Source of the DNA: Talpa occidentalis
Taxonomy: Eukaryota; Chordata; Mammalia; Eulipotyphla; Talpidae
Direction: 5' to 3'
Length of the DNA: 64,000 bases
Assembly: GCF_014898055.3 (NCBI RefSeq)
Contig: NW_023602073.1
Coordinates: 84,982,678 to 85,046,677, forward strand
Shown one piece after another: positions 51,455 to 63,398 of this stretch; position 1 is the stretch's first letter; every line of letters begins with the position of its first letter. The position numbers were made by a program, and so were the translations under genes. The notes beneath the pieces were generated by a model that was given only the letters and a program-made list of their open reading frames with translations, ran no database searches and was not told where the DNA came from.

Positions 51455-51985
51455 TAGAAAGGATACTTGCACCGCTATGTTTATTGCAGCATTATTTGTA
51501 ATAGGTAAGACATGGAAACAGCTCAAATGCCCAAAAACAGTGACTGGATCAAGAAGTTGTGGTATATATATATATATATATATACACACACAATGGAATA
51601 TTATTCAGCAATCAAAAAAGATAAAATAATGCCATTCACAGCAACATGGATAGAGCTAGGAGGATCATGATCAGTGAAATAAGTCAGAAGGAAAAAGAAA
51701 AATTTTTGATGGTTTCACTTATAGGAGGAATATAAGGGAATCAAATGAGGGACCAAGGAAAAAAATAATAACAGTGAAAAAAACACAACACAACCGAACA
51801 ACAATAAAGAGACAACTATAAATCAGAGACATTCTGCAGGAGAGGGGGAGGGAAAAAGACCAGGGCAAGGGCAGGAAGAACATAAGGGACTATGGTGATG
51901 GTGCACAGGTGAATTGGTGGTGGAAATTCTAGGGGGACTACCTGAGAAAAGAAAGCAAACATTATTAAAAAAAAAGTAATAATGA
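51455..51985 (+). mobile_element. L1 3' end, sense, intermediate age
   Basis: ACTTGCACCGCTATGTTTATTG, ATGGAATATTATTCAGCAATC and the ORF2 end, then a 3' UTR with GAGACATTCTGCAGGAGAGG and TGATGGTGCACAGGTG, ending in an A run. A TA microsatellite (51562-51591) interrupts ORF2. Confidence 0.85.
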
Positions 51986-53336
51986 TGTAATATATATATA
52001 AAATATAATTAAAAAATTTTAAAAAGGAAAGTGAATTCCTTTGAAGAACTTCTTATATGTATATTTGTTGTGATAATATAGAGCTGTGCTGCCTAGTAGT
52101 TAACTGCCACAAACTACATGTGTCTATTTAAATTTAAATTAATTACAATAGGAAATTCAGTTCCTCAGTGGTAGTAGTCATATGTCAGGCATTCAATAAT
52201 CAATATATGGTTCTTGACTATCACACTGCACAAGGCAGACATGGGGAATAATAAAAGGAACTCTCTTACCATTATCAAATGTGCAAAAACAATCTCCAGC
52301 TGAACTTAAAAATAGATTACTACTCTGGCAGCAAAGCAGTGAATCCAACGCATTAATAGGTCCACAGTCAAAGCAAGGCAGGGACTTCATGTCAGGTAAC
52401 CCAACAAGAGAAAAGACTAATTAAACAGTTCTGCTTGGATTTTGTGAAATTTTATTTTATGGGTCTGGATTACAAAGTAGCTATGATGATCAGTAATTGA
52501 ACCTGTACAGTTAAGAGATTTTAATGGAGTGAAATCATTAGTTTTCTTTTACTTAAATCTCTAGCCTATGTGTTTTTCTAAACAAAATAAAATATGAAAT
52601 GAAACACTTGAAATGTTGAAGAATACCTTTAAAATCATAATCAAGGTTTCATTTATCAAAGTAGAATCTACTAATTTGAAAAGCAATTGTCCCCCCATCA
52701 AAATGTACTAATATGTAAGAATAATAATTATTAAATATGGCCATATTCTTCCTTGCTGTAACCTTAGCCAGAATTCAGAGCTTTAAGCCTTGATTATATA
52801 TCATAGAAATATATTTTTATTGACACACTAGATTGAAAAGCAAGCCTTATTTGCTTTTCAGTTTATTTTCTTACCAAGAAACCTGCCTTGATTTGCTGAC
52901 CACAAAGCATCAAATACAATCTCATTTGTTTTAATCTTGAGCCACTAACTTTGTAAAAGGACACTGAGATGCCCAAATTGTTTTGTCATTCAATTGGTGA
53001 GACAAATGAATTAACTACCATTTCAGAGTTTGGGGGGGTAGTTTAAAACCCCAGCAGCATGCAGCAAATTTAGCTGTGTCAATATCTTTGCATGATTCAT
53101 TTAAATTAAATTTTCATTTCAAGTGAAGTAGTCTGGAAAAGGAAAGTGCTCTCAGTAACATTTTGAATACCTGCCTAAATGTCACAACTTTTATTAATAA
53201 TGCCTAAAACTTGGGAAATACTCTTTAGTTGCAAAAGGCTTCTTATACATTATGTCACTTGAGTCCCAGATCCTTGGTGTCTGAATCAGAATCTGTTGTT
53301 CCTTTCAAATAGCAACAGTTGTGCACGTACAGCCTA

Positions 53337-53369
53337 CACACACACATACACACACACACACACACACAC
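53337..53369 (+). repeat. (CA)n microsatellite
   Basis: Sixteen dinucleotide units with one TA change. Confidence 0.97.
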
Positions 53370-53719
53370 TAATGCCATAAGATTAGCATTTAAAATACTC
53401 CAAAAGCTCCATGTTAGGAGTTTACTTCTAGAGATACCGGACCAACTCGGGGTTGAGCCAAAGATGCATTACTAGAAACAGAAATGGGAGAATCAAGTGA
53501 AAGTTTGTGAAATGAATGTTTAAAGTATGCTTATTTTCCTGAAGGGAGGAGATAAAAAGATTCTGCTATGAGGAAGATAACTGACCCAAAAGAGAAAAAT
53601 TACATATTGAAACTTCATCTTCCTCTAGTGAAGTAACTTAGGATTGCCGTGAAGCGGAGCTAGCAGTCAATAAACTCAGGATACCTATACAGAGCTTACA
53701 CCTCTTTTTTAGTGCTCTA

Positions 53720-53935
53720 GTCATATCTAAAAATAAACTACCAGAAGGGAAGTGTGGGATAGAAACAAAGTAGTTGGGAACCTAGTGTATAAATGAGCTG
53801 TGGAAAAGGATTATGGATAATTTGGTGGTAACATACATCTGAAGAGGTGTGAATGTATACTCCCAAATCATATACAGTATTGTAAACCATTGTTATCTCA
53901 GTAAAAATAATAGATTTTTTTAAAAATAAGGATTA
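53720..53935 (+). mobile_element. L1 3' UTR fragment
   Basis: ACATACATCTGAAGAGGTGTG and TATTGTAAACCATTGTTATC match the 3' UTR at 10660-10895. Confidence 0.6.
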
Positions 53936-55289
53936 TTAAGAATGGAAATAGCAATTATCATAATTGAAGGCTTTGCCTCTAACAAAAATGAATGAGAAGC
54001 AAGAGAGGGAAAGGTTTTGCTAGGTTTCACCCTAAGTCTTTTAGTTCTCTGACTTCTTGAATTCTGCTCCTTGAAAATAATCAGTTCCAAGTTAATTATG
54101 CTTTTGGATGGTCAGCTGAAATTAAAATTTCCAGAAAGGGTCAAATGTATTATAGCTGTAATACTCCAGACAATACAAACTAAATACTCCCTAAGAACTT
54201 AATTACACTGACATTGTATTTATAATTATAGACCAACTTTTGAATTCATTTGGCTGCCTAGAGCTCCAGGGTCATCTGATAAATTTGGCTTTCATTTTGC
54301 TTCTCGCTGCTTTCATTGTGGTTTTCATTTTCTTTTTGTTGACTTATACTTTGGAGTATATATGCCATACAAATTAAATTCCTCTAAGGCATTATTTTTC
54401 TCTTGCCAACGCTATGTGATTTTGGCTTTAAATACAGTAACATCAGTTACTCGATCATATGGCTATGGCCTTGAGGTTCAACTACCAGAAGCAATTAGCT
54501 GAGAGAGAGAATGTGAAGGATAGGACAAAGTTATTAAAGTATAATAGTAATAAATAAAGTTGCACTTTCCGCTTGCATTTTGATTATTAACTAATAGCAG
54601 TCCTAAAATAGATGCTACTTGCTTCTTCTGTAACACATAAGACATTTTTAGGGGAACAAAAACAAAAGGAATAAGAGCTTAACTGTAAGATCAATTTGAT
54701 AGAAAAAGGGCAAGAAACCAGGTCTCACTGTTAGGAAAAACTTCAATTTTCTAAGTGGGTTTTTTGCCCCCTATTCTTTATAGCATTGTTAGGTAATGTC
54801 TTGCTCCTGGGTTTTATGGTATTGTTGTTTGGGATCTTTTTCACTGCTACCTGATAGTGCACAAACCTGATGTGTGTTTCTAGTTCTACATGAGTCTTCC
54901 TTTCAAAATACCTAAATTCACATATACATGATGCCATCTATGGAAAGCATTTCATTTAAACAGCCATCTATGCCATCACAGTATTGGATATTCTCTGGCC
55001 TCACTCCAGAAGCTGCAATGATAAATCCATGTGCTTTCATTTATTATTCTAAATCACTCTATAAATTGTGTTTGAATAACATTTACAAAAACTAACATTT
55101 TGAGATGCTACTATGATAATTATTTTATTCTCTATAAAGTTGCCAGGATGCTTAGCATAAGTTTTCACAGATTTATAGGTTAAATCAGTGTAAGTCATGT
55201 AAGCAAGACTCCAGGCAAAGAATCCTGCTTCAATTATTTAAATCTTCTTAATAACATACAAAAAACCCTCAGGTACTAGTCTTTTGTAG

Positions 55290-55850
55290 TATTTCGTGTC
55301 AATTCTTGAACATTTTTTATTGAAATATAATGTGCATACAGAAAAGAGCACATTTCCTAAGAGAACTGAGTGCTCCTGGGTAATCAGCACCCATAAAGAA
55401 ACAGACCATGATCAATACCTCCTGAGTACCCTTCTCCATTACTGTCCCCCAAGGGTAACACTGTGCTGCCTTCTAACAGCACACATTAGTTTTCCCTCAT
55501 TTCTGTACTTTATGGAAATGGAATCACACAAAAGAGTATGTACTCTTTTGTGTCTCGTTTCCCTCACTCAACATTATTCATGGAAAGGTCATCCATTCTT
55601 TTGAGCATAATTATTAATGTATTATTACCATATACGATTCCATTTGGCTAATATACCAAAATTTATTTATTCTACTGGTGATAGGTGTTTGATCATTTCC
55701 AGTCTGGGTTTATTAAGAATAGTGCTGCTCTAAACATTGTAATTCTTATCTTTCGGTGAGTATATATGTAGGAGTGTAACCGTTACAGAGAATTCAGCTT
55801 ATATGTGTATATTCAGATTAATAGATACTGCCAAGCAGCTTTTCAAAATA
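55290..55850 (-). mobile_element. Old L1 3' region, antisense
   Basis: TTTTATTGAAATATAATGTGC, AAATGGAATCACACAAAAGAG, TCACTCAACATTATTCATGG and AATAGTGCTGCTCTAAACATT follow an inverted L1 3' UTR and ORF2 end. Confidence 0.8.
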
Positions 55851-56247
55851 ATTAGATTCATTTTTAACTCTTTCTGTTCAGCACACATATATTCAGTGAT
55901 ATTCTCAAGAAAACTAAGAGTAGATCACTGTTTTCTTCACTGTAGTTTTCAAAATCATGAATGATGATTATATAGTAGAGGATCCATGTAAATGAATAGA
56001 ATGCTTTGTTTTATGAATTACAATTAAAAAATTTATGTCAGGGGATTAAACACTTGGTCATTAGACTTAGCACATTTATTCCAAAGGAAGAAAATCACCA
56101 AAATCTATATGGAAAGGAAGTTCAGGCAATCTCTCAAATGGAAAGATTAGAGAGAGGCTTTTCCAACACCAGTCATCAGCAGTCAGTAAAAGACAGGAGA
56201 GGAATTTTGAGATTCCTCTTGCTTTTTGAGATTAAAAGCAGGTCTTA

Positions 56248-58473
56248 CAAAGTGCAACACCCATTCATGATAAAAGCCCTTGAAATTCTTGGGATACAAG
56301 GAACATACCTCAACATCATAAAGGCCATCTATGACAAGCCAACAGCCAGTATCATTCTCAATGGTGAAAAGCTGAAAGCAATTCCATTAAGATCTGGAAC
56401 AAGACAAGGATGTCCACTCTCACCACTGCTTTTCAATATAATACTGGAAGTCCTAGCCAGAGCAATAAGACAAGAGAAAGACATCCAAGGAATCCAAATA
56501 GGAAAAGAAGAAGTCAAACTATCACTATTTGCAGATGATATGATAATATACATAGAGAACCCCAAAATCTCCACAGAAAAACTAATTCAACTCATTGGTC
56601 AGTTCAGTAAAGTGGCAGGATACAAAATCAACATGCAAAAGTCAGTAGCCTTCCTATACACAAACAATAAATCTGAAGAAGAAGAAATCAAAAAAACCAC
56701 CCCTTTTATTATTGAAACAAAAAAAATCAAATATTTGGGAATAAATCTAACAAAAGAGGTAAAGGACCTATACAAAGAAAACTATAAAACACTGTTAAAA
56801 GAAATAGAAGAAGACACAAAGAAATGGAAAGACATCCCCTGCTCATGGATTGGAAGAATAAACATTATTAAAATGGCCATCCTACCAAAAGCAATATACA
56901 GATTCAATGCTATTCCAATCAAAATCTCAATGGCATTCTTCAAAGAAATAGAACAATTATTGATGAAATTCATATGGAATCACCAAAAACCCCGAATAGC
57001 CAAAGCTCTACTGAAAAAAAAAGAAGGAAATGGAGGCATCAAACTCCCAGACTTCAAACTATACTACAAAGCCATAATCATCAAAACTGCATGGTATTGG
57101 AACAAGAACAGACATACAGACCAATGGAATCGAATAGAAAATCCAGAAATAAACCCACAGATTTATGGTCAACTAATCTTTGACAAAGGAGCAAAGACTA
57201 TGCATTGGAGCAAAGAAAGTTTGTTCAATAAATGGTGCTGGGAAAACTGGGTCGCTACATGCAAAAGAATGAAGCTTGACCACTACCTCACACCATACAC
57301 AAAAATCAACTCAAAATGGATTAAAGAACTAGACATAAGACCTGAAACCATAAAATACATAGAAGGAAATATAGGCGAAACACTACGGGATTTGCACATC
57401 AAAGACATCTTTACAGACACATCACCCAAAGCAGTGATAGTGAAGGCAAAGATAAACAGCTGGGACTACATCAAATTAAAGAGCTTCTGCACAGCAAAAG
57501 AGACAATAACAAAAACAAAGAGAAACCCCACCAACTGGGAGAACATTTTTGCACCCAACACTAATGATAAAGGACTGATCACAAAAATCTGCAAAGAGCT
57601 GATGAGACTCAGCAACAACAAAGAAAATAATCCAGTCAAAAAATGGGCAGAAGAGCTAAAAAGAAACTTCTCTGAAGAGGAAATGCAAATGGCCAACAGA
57701 CATATGAAAAAATGTTCAACATCACTTGCAATCAGGGAAATGCAAATCAAAACTACCATGAGATACCATCTCACACCAGTGAGAATGGCACATATTAAAA
57801 AAACTAGCAACAACAAATGTTGGCGAGGATGTGGAGAAAAAGGAACTCTTGTGCACTGTTGGTGGGAGTGCAAACTGGTCCAACCACTATGGAGAGCTGT
57901 GTGGAGATTTCTGGACCTACTAAACATAGAGCTTCCATATGATCCAGCAATTCCACTCCTAGGTATTTACCCAAAGGACACAGAAACATCAATTCCAAAG
58001 AGCACCTGCACCCCTATGTTTATAGCAGCACTGTTTACAATAGCTAAGCTTTGGAAACAACCCAAATGCCCAAAAATAGATGACTGGATCAAGAAGATGT
58101 GGTACATATATACCATGGAATATTACTCAGCATTCAAAAAAGATAAACACATGCAATTTGCAGCAACATGGATGGCGCTGGAAGGGATCATGCTCAGCGA
58201 AATAAGCCAAAAAGAAAAAGAAAAATACCGGATGGTCTCACTCATAGCAGGAATCTAGAAAACTTAAATAAGGGACCAGGAAAATGAATATAAGAAAGTG
58301 AAAATCAAAATCAACAAAAAACTATGAACCAGAGACACTTTTTGGGGGGTGGGGGGCGGGAGGGGAAGGATTGGGGTCAGAATGGGGCATTTGCAATTGT
58401 ATGGGGGAATATAAAAATAAAATTTAAGATTAAAAAAAAAAAAAAAAGAAAAAAAAACAAAAAAAAAAAAAAG
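56248..58473 (+). mobile_element. Young 5'-truncated L1 with open ORF2 C-terminal half
   Basis: Flanked by the perfect 14-bp duplication AAAAGCAGGTCTTA (56234-56247 and 58474-58487). Sense L1 from within the reverse transcriptase domain to the poly(A). From the insertion start to the stop at 58256-58258 there are about 670 codons without a break. Visible parts: [19 protein letters not shown] and [15 protein letters not shown] (RT palm with the FADD catalytic pair), then the thumb and C-terminal region with [19 protein letters not shown] (cysteine-rich). The endonuclease domain and the start of RT are missing, so it cannot move by itself. The 3' UTR has a G-rich tract (58340-58365). The longer reading frame starting at 56006 is chance fusion with about 80 codons of host intron. 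It lies in sense orientation in KCNQ5. Confidence 0.95.
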
Positions 58474-59206
58474 AAAAGCAGGTCTTAGAAGCTGATCTCT
58501 GAGATACTGTCTCCACTCTACCATCCTTGTATAAACCTCTTAATTTAGCTGAATGTTTATGTTCTCATCTACAAAAGAGGAGTCAATCTGTGAGAATTGC
58601 ATGAGATACTTTGTATCATATTTGTGAGATATAATTATATGAAATAGACAAAGTTTATGTTTTACATTAAAGAGCTGTAAATACATTCTTAGACCATAAC
58701 ATTAAATCATTGTTTTCCAACTGTACCCTAGAATGCATTTTCCCCATCTTGTTTTAAACTTGCTTTTTGTTATCTCTGTCTTCATTTTTAGCATTTGAAG
58801 TACTATGTAGTTCAACCTCAGAAAATTTCACTAAATTATTAACATGCCCTGGTGACCATTAGTTTACTAGCTATTTTATAGGTTAGGTTATTAGTTGCAT
58901 TATCCATTTTCAGTGGTTCTTTGCCTCTAAGCAAATTGTGATTAAAGATTTGAATGCATGTTTCTGCTCAAGTAGTTTACCTGGGAGAATGTCATGTCTT
59001 TCCCTAACTTATTCAAAATTGACTTTATGATACACTTTTTAGTACTTTTGTTTTTGGCATTGTTTCACAGGCAGTTCTCTCGCTGTAACAGAATATTTTA
59101 ACTGCTGACTGAACACGCCAAGTCTTCTTCTTCACTGTAGGGCATATATCAGAGCTAAGTATGACAAAGAAATATTCCTAATGTATATTAACTTAATGTA
59201 TATTAA

Positions 59207-59374
<168 letters not shown>

Positions 59375-59426
59375 TAGGTATCAGTACAATGCTGTACCCA
59401 GTCCTTCAAGTTTGGAAAATAAACCA

Positions 59427-59452
59427 TACACACACACATGCACACACACGCG
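59427..59452 (+). repeat. (CA)n-type simple repeat
   Basis: Imperfect CA repeat about 55 bp after exon 8. Confidence 0.9.
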
Positions 59453-60067
59453 TTGATTTGGGGCTTGTCTTCTCTGATGCTCTTTGAGAGATTCAAAGCT
59501 GCTTAGTCGCAATTCAGGTAACTAGTCCAAAACTAAATGGACTCAATAGCATTCCTCAGCATTTGCAGACTGAGCTTAAAGATGAAAGGAACTAAACTTT
59601 TATAGAGATAAATTTCTACTATTTTGTGTATCTCATTACATATCTCATTTCAAAAAGCCCACCAGAATGCTAAAGGTAAGCGCCATGGCTCTTGATTAGT
59701 TAAGCTCCATTTATCAGCTGACTCCAAGTGGGAGGGCTTTGAGAGCAATCTGTCTTTGCACATTTAAGTCCCTCAAAGTCTGGATGCCTTTGTAGGATGG
59801 ACCTTGAGTTTTTACTTGCAGATCAAACTAATATCAGTAGCTGTGTAAAAAAAGAATCAGGGTTCTAATGGGATTATGGTTTACAATGAGATGATGGGAA
59901 CAATCAAATTAAAATTTGGAATCAGCTTCCAAAATTTCATGGTACTATTACTTCTGTTCACATTTCATTGACCAAAGCAAATCACCTGTTCATGCCGTGG
60001 CTCAGTGAGGATGGGGAAATGTAGTTCCATCACATGCCTGGAAAGAAAGGAGAACTTGAAAAGTTTT

Positions 60068-60184
60068 TTTTTTTTTTTTTTTTTGTGGGACCCTCACCGG
60101 TGGCCGGGGATCAAGCTGGTGCTGCAGAGGCTGTGGGCAGCCTCACAACCCAGCGCTCAACCACTGCACCACCAGGGGAGGCCT
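60068..60184 (-). mobile_element. Very short tRNA-derived SINE copy
   Basis: Only the 5' end to just past the B box of the young SINE is present (about 95 bp), followed directly by an A tail of about 17-20. Perfect 16-bp target duplication GAACTTGAAAAGTTTT at 60052-60067 and 60185-60200. It is therefore a real insertion and not a later deletion at the edge of the element. Confidence 0.88.
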
Positions 60185-61037
60185 GAACTTGAAAAGTTTT
60201 GAACAGTCCTGATGATTGCCACAATGAGCTTTAATTTAAAAAAAAATTCCTTAGTCCCAGAATCATGGACGCCAATTCATATTAAATTGAACAACACATA
60301 TTAAATCAATCACTATCTAATTAAAGAAATCCTCAGCGAAACAACCAAAGTAAATAAGACCAGAAAAAGGTTTACTGTGAGTCACCAGCATTGATTACAA
60401 CAGTCAGTTCCACAGGCTGTTCAAATGTGGCTTATCTGATTAGTATTTTTTAAGTGCCTGCTGTTCCCTCTTAGAGCCCAACAAAACCACCATCCTTGTA
60501 GCTTCCCAAGATTCAAGATACCTAACTTGACAAAGTCAGAGAAACCTCTAGCTCATGTGGAGGAGAAGGTGGGCACATCTCCATGACTGTTCCCTGGAAT
60601 TACAGCTGCCAAGGAAGGCTATGATACTAAAATGCAGTGGCCAGGGAACAGCAGGTTCATCGTGAATGGGTAGAATCTTGCTGTCTTGTGCCTGTTTTCC
60701 CAGTCACAAAATGAAGAACAAGAGCTGAGCAAGGTAACTCCTCTGGGACATGTATCCTAGAAGATACCTTATCACCTATGACAGAGATAATCATAGAGCC
60801 CCAGAATTTTTAAGGGGACAGCATCTTAGCAAGGATAGAAGCCGAGAAGCTGTTGCATGAACATGGGATGATAATCCTCCTTTCATGTACATCTTAAAAT
60901 TTAGTTGAATGTTTCTTACTGTGAATAAGAACTTGATAGAGTATTAAAAAAGGGACATAACTCTTTTGCCATCTATACTATGTGGGAATGAGAAATGAGA
61001 ATTATACAGAAATTGCACTTCTTGTGCTTATGAAAGT

Positions 61038-61067
61038 TCCCTATGTATATATTACATAGGGAAGACT

Positions 61068-61107
<40 letters not shown>

Positions 61108-61121
61108 TAGGGATGACTAAG
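61038..61121. repeat. Hairpin plus (TG)n microsatellite between direct repeats
   Basis: TCCCTATGTA and TACATAGGGA form a perfect 10-bp stem with a 5-base loop (61038-61062). (TG)17 follows (61071-61105). GGGAAGACTAAG (61059-61070) and GGGATGACTAAG (61110-61121) flank the TG tract. Confidence 0.9.
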
Positions 61122-61384
61122 TTGAAAAACCAAAAGAGGTTTCTGAAGTGACAGAAGCAGGTCATTCTGAAACCTGAAAAACTGTTTAATAAGTCAAATT
61201 CTCCCTAGTGCATGAACTGTTTTTTTATTCAAAAAATTTCTCTCTTTTCCTTTAATATTTCCCTGTTTAAAATTGGGAGATGGTGGTGGTGGGGAATTTA
61301 CACAAACACCTACTTGCATCCTGGTCCCCTGTGGTTATCAGCCACCCCCCCTTACTCTCCTTTCCCTGCACCTCATTAACCTCT

Positions 61385-61475
61385 GCTTCGCAGCCTCATT
61401 TACTGAAGAACAGGTATTTGTCTAGAATGACACAGCAGTAACTAGCAAAGTTCAGGGGAATCTGAATGTCCTAAC
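61385..61475 (-). repeat. Possible MIR SINE fragment
   Basis: CCTCATTTACTGAAGAACAG, AATGACACAGCAGTAACTAGC and TCAGGGGAATCTGAATGTCC suggest an inverted MIR. Confidence 0.45.
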
Positions 61476-61889
61476 ATTTCTCCCTTCATGGATATCTCAT
61501 TGTTCCAAATTGCAGTGGTTTGTAATCTTTCTTGTTGTGGTTATTTTTATTCTTTGTTAAAACAGTGAGAATGTGATTGTAATTGTGGACTCATTCCAAA
61601 AAAAAGAAAAACATTCAGTGCACAAAAAAAATCTAACCTTTGCCTACAATTTTAATTTGTTCACAGACTCCCTAAAGCCAAGTTCAAAACCTTTGTTTTA
61701 GAAAGCAAGCCAGCTTTAAACAGTTTTGCATTTTTGTGAAGAGAATAATTTACAGTGACTTAGAAGGATATTTTTATATTTATAACTAACTGGCTTACTG
61801 AATGGAGAGTAATGCATTAAGAAACATTTTTTATTTACATCATGTATTTCCCTATAACTTTCAGAGTATCAGAACTTCTGAGAGATGAG

Positions 61890-62190
61890 ATCATTCATTC
61901 ATTCATTTTATGCATGCATTCAACAAGTATTCATTGAGCATCTATAATGTGCATGGCACGGTTCCATGCACTAGAAACAGAACAGTTGGAGGGAAAACAA
62001 ATATGTTAGAGTCTCAGCCCACAGGAAGTACATACTTAAGAGATACTGGGTAAAGACAATAAAAATAAATACATAATAGATTTATAATAGATTAGATTGT
62101 AATAAATGCTAAGGAGAAAAGCTAAGTAGGTAAGGGGATTTAGGGAGCATTAGGGACTGCAGTTTCAAATAGATGATCAGGGGAGAGATC
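61890..62190 (-). mobile_element. L2 LINE end fragment, antisense
   Basis: ATTCAACAAGTATTCATTGAGC, TGTGCATGGCACGGTTCC, AGAAACAGAACAG, TAATAAATGCTAAGGAG and ATGATCAGGGGAGAG follow the inverted L2 3' end. Confidence 0.7.
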
Positions 62191-62224
62191 AACAGCATCA
62201 TCAACAGCATCATCAACAGCATCA
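62188..62224 (+). repeat. 12-bp minisatellite, three units
   Basis: ATCAACAGCATC repeated three times in a row. Confidence 0.9.
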
Positions 62225-62659
62225 ATAATTGTCATTGAAAATCACCAGCCAATATCTCTTTAGAGACACAATGGGATGCTGTGAGTCCACAACCTCATCC
62301 CTGAGAGTAGGGTGGGAGAGCTAAGTGTGAGAAACAATGTGGGAGAGAGAGGGACAGCATGAGGGGGATGCTTGCCTTACTTGCTCGAAACTAGCAGGGA
62401 TACAACCCAGCGGGTTCTTACTTGCTCCTTTCTGGTTTGGTTTGTCTGTTACAAACACTTTAGAGGTCTTAGAAGTTGCCATTTAATTTGTTTTAATAGC
62501 AAAAGGATTTATAGAAGCACATATGTTTCTTGATTTTCTTAAAGGGACTGAAGGATATGCAAAGAGTAAAACATAGGTAAATGTGCTATTTTAGGGAATA
62601 AGTCAGATATTTTATAAGCTATGGCAAATTTTCAAACTCTGAGCTTGCCATGGGTAGTT

Positions 62660-62810
62660 TGCAATGTCAGAACTGAGATTATCTATCTAATACCTTTAAT
62701 TTATTAATAAGAAAATCAAGGTCCACAAGAAATTAAGGTGCTTGTCTGAAGACATCCCGCTCATTTTCAAGGAGTAGGGATCCAACATGATGTTGCACAG
62801 ACCTGAATTC
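62660..62810 (-). repeat. MIR SINE fragment
   Basis: Inverted MIR: AATAAGAAAATCAAGGTCC, AGAAATTAAGGTGCTTGTCTG, AGTAGGGATCCAACATG. Confidence 0.65.
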
Positions 62811-63371
62811 GCTAAAATGGATTATAAAAAATACCACACAACACCAGGCTCAAATAGTTCTGATAGATTTTCTGCATGCCTAATTTACTTCAAAGTCATT
62901 CAGACTTTATACCATGTGAAAACCAAATCTGCCTCCACAATTGATTAAAATACAAAACCACAGTCATGAATGAATCAAGATTAAGAAATCCAGAGGTCTG
63001 CCTAAAGCACAAAGATTATAGCTACTATGTAGCCAGTGCCATTCTCAGTCTTTGTTGATAGTGATTAGATCAGAACCAGTTTCTTTTACTACTAGGTAAC
63101 TTTGGCTAATGAAGGGTCCATAGTTTCCTGTTACCTGTCAGCAGTAATGGTTTTGCTAAGTAAATGTTGTGCTATGTCAGGTCTGTTCCACAAAGAACAT
63201 GTGTTAGAAAGTTGGGCACATTTATTATAAGGAGGATTGCTTCTATGGATCTTGCTGGAAAAGGATTATTTAAGGTACTTGATTACCTTATCTTCAGTTT
63301 GGTCATTATCAAGTACTGTAAATGTATTCACCAGTTATCATCATTTCTCTTCTGTCTGCACGCACCTGAAG

Positions 63372-63398
63372 GAAAGAACAAGGGGAAACATCAAGCAG
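63372..63398 (+). CDS. KCNQ5: KCNQ5 27-bp microexon (family exon 9), A-B linker
   Basis: Exon 8 leaves an AA that needs one base to finish a Lys codon. At 63372, after a pyrimidine-rich tract ending CACCTGAAG, the sequence reads G AAA GAA CAA GGG GAA ACA TCA AGC AG and then GTTTGT. Joined to exon 8 this gives K-KEQGETSS plus two bases of the next codon. Human KCNQ5 has KKEQGEASSS at this position as I recall it, so the exon fits except for one Ala-to-Thr change. Phase is 2 in and 2 out and the length is divisible by three, so skipping it would keep the frame; KCNQ5 splice forms differing in this part of the C-terminus are known. The donor is weaker than those of the other exons. The exon is far too short to appear as an ORF. 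Confidence 0.85.

Noticed and set aside
57466..57998. Minus-strand open frames of up to 153 codons over the L1
   Set aside because: Shadows of ORF2 on the opposite strand, repeated in the other L1 copy at 94-470.
56006..58258. A 750-codon open frame that looks like a gene
   Set aside because: The first 80 codons are host intron before the target duplication; the rest is the L1 ORF2 C-terminal half. It is a chance fusion and not a gene.
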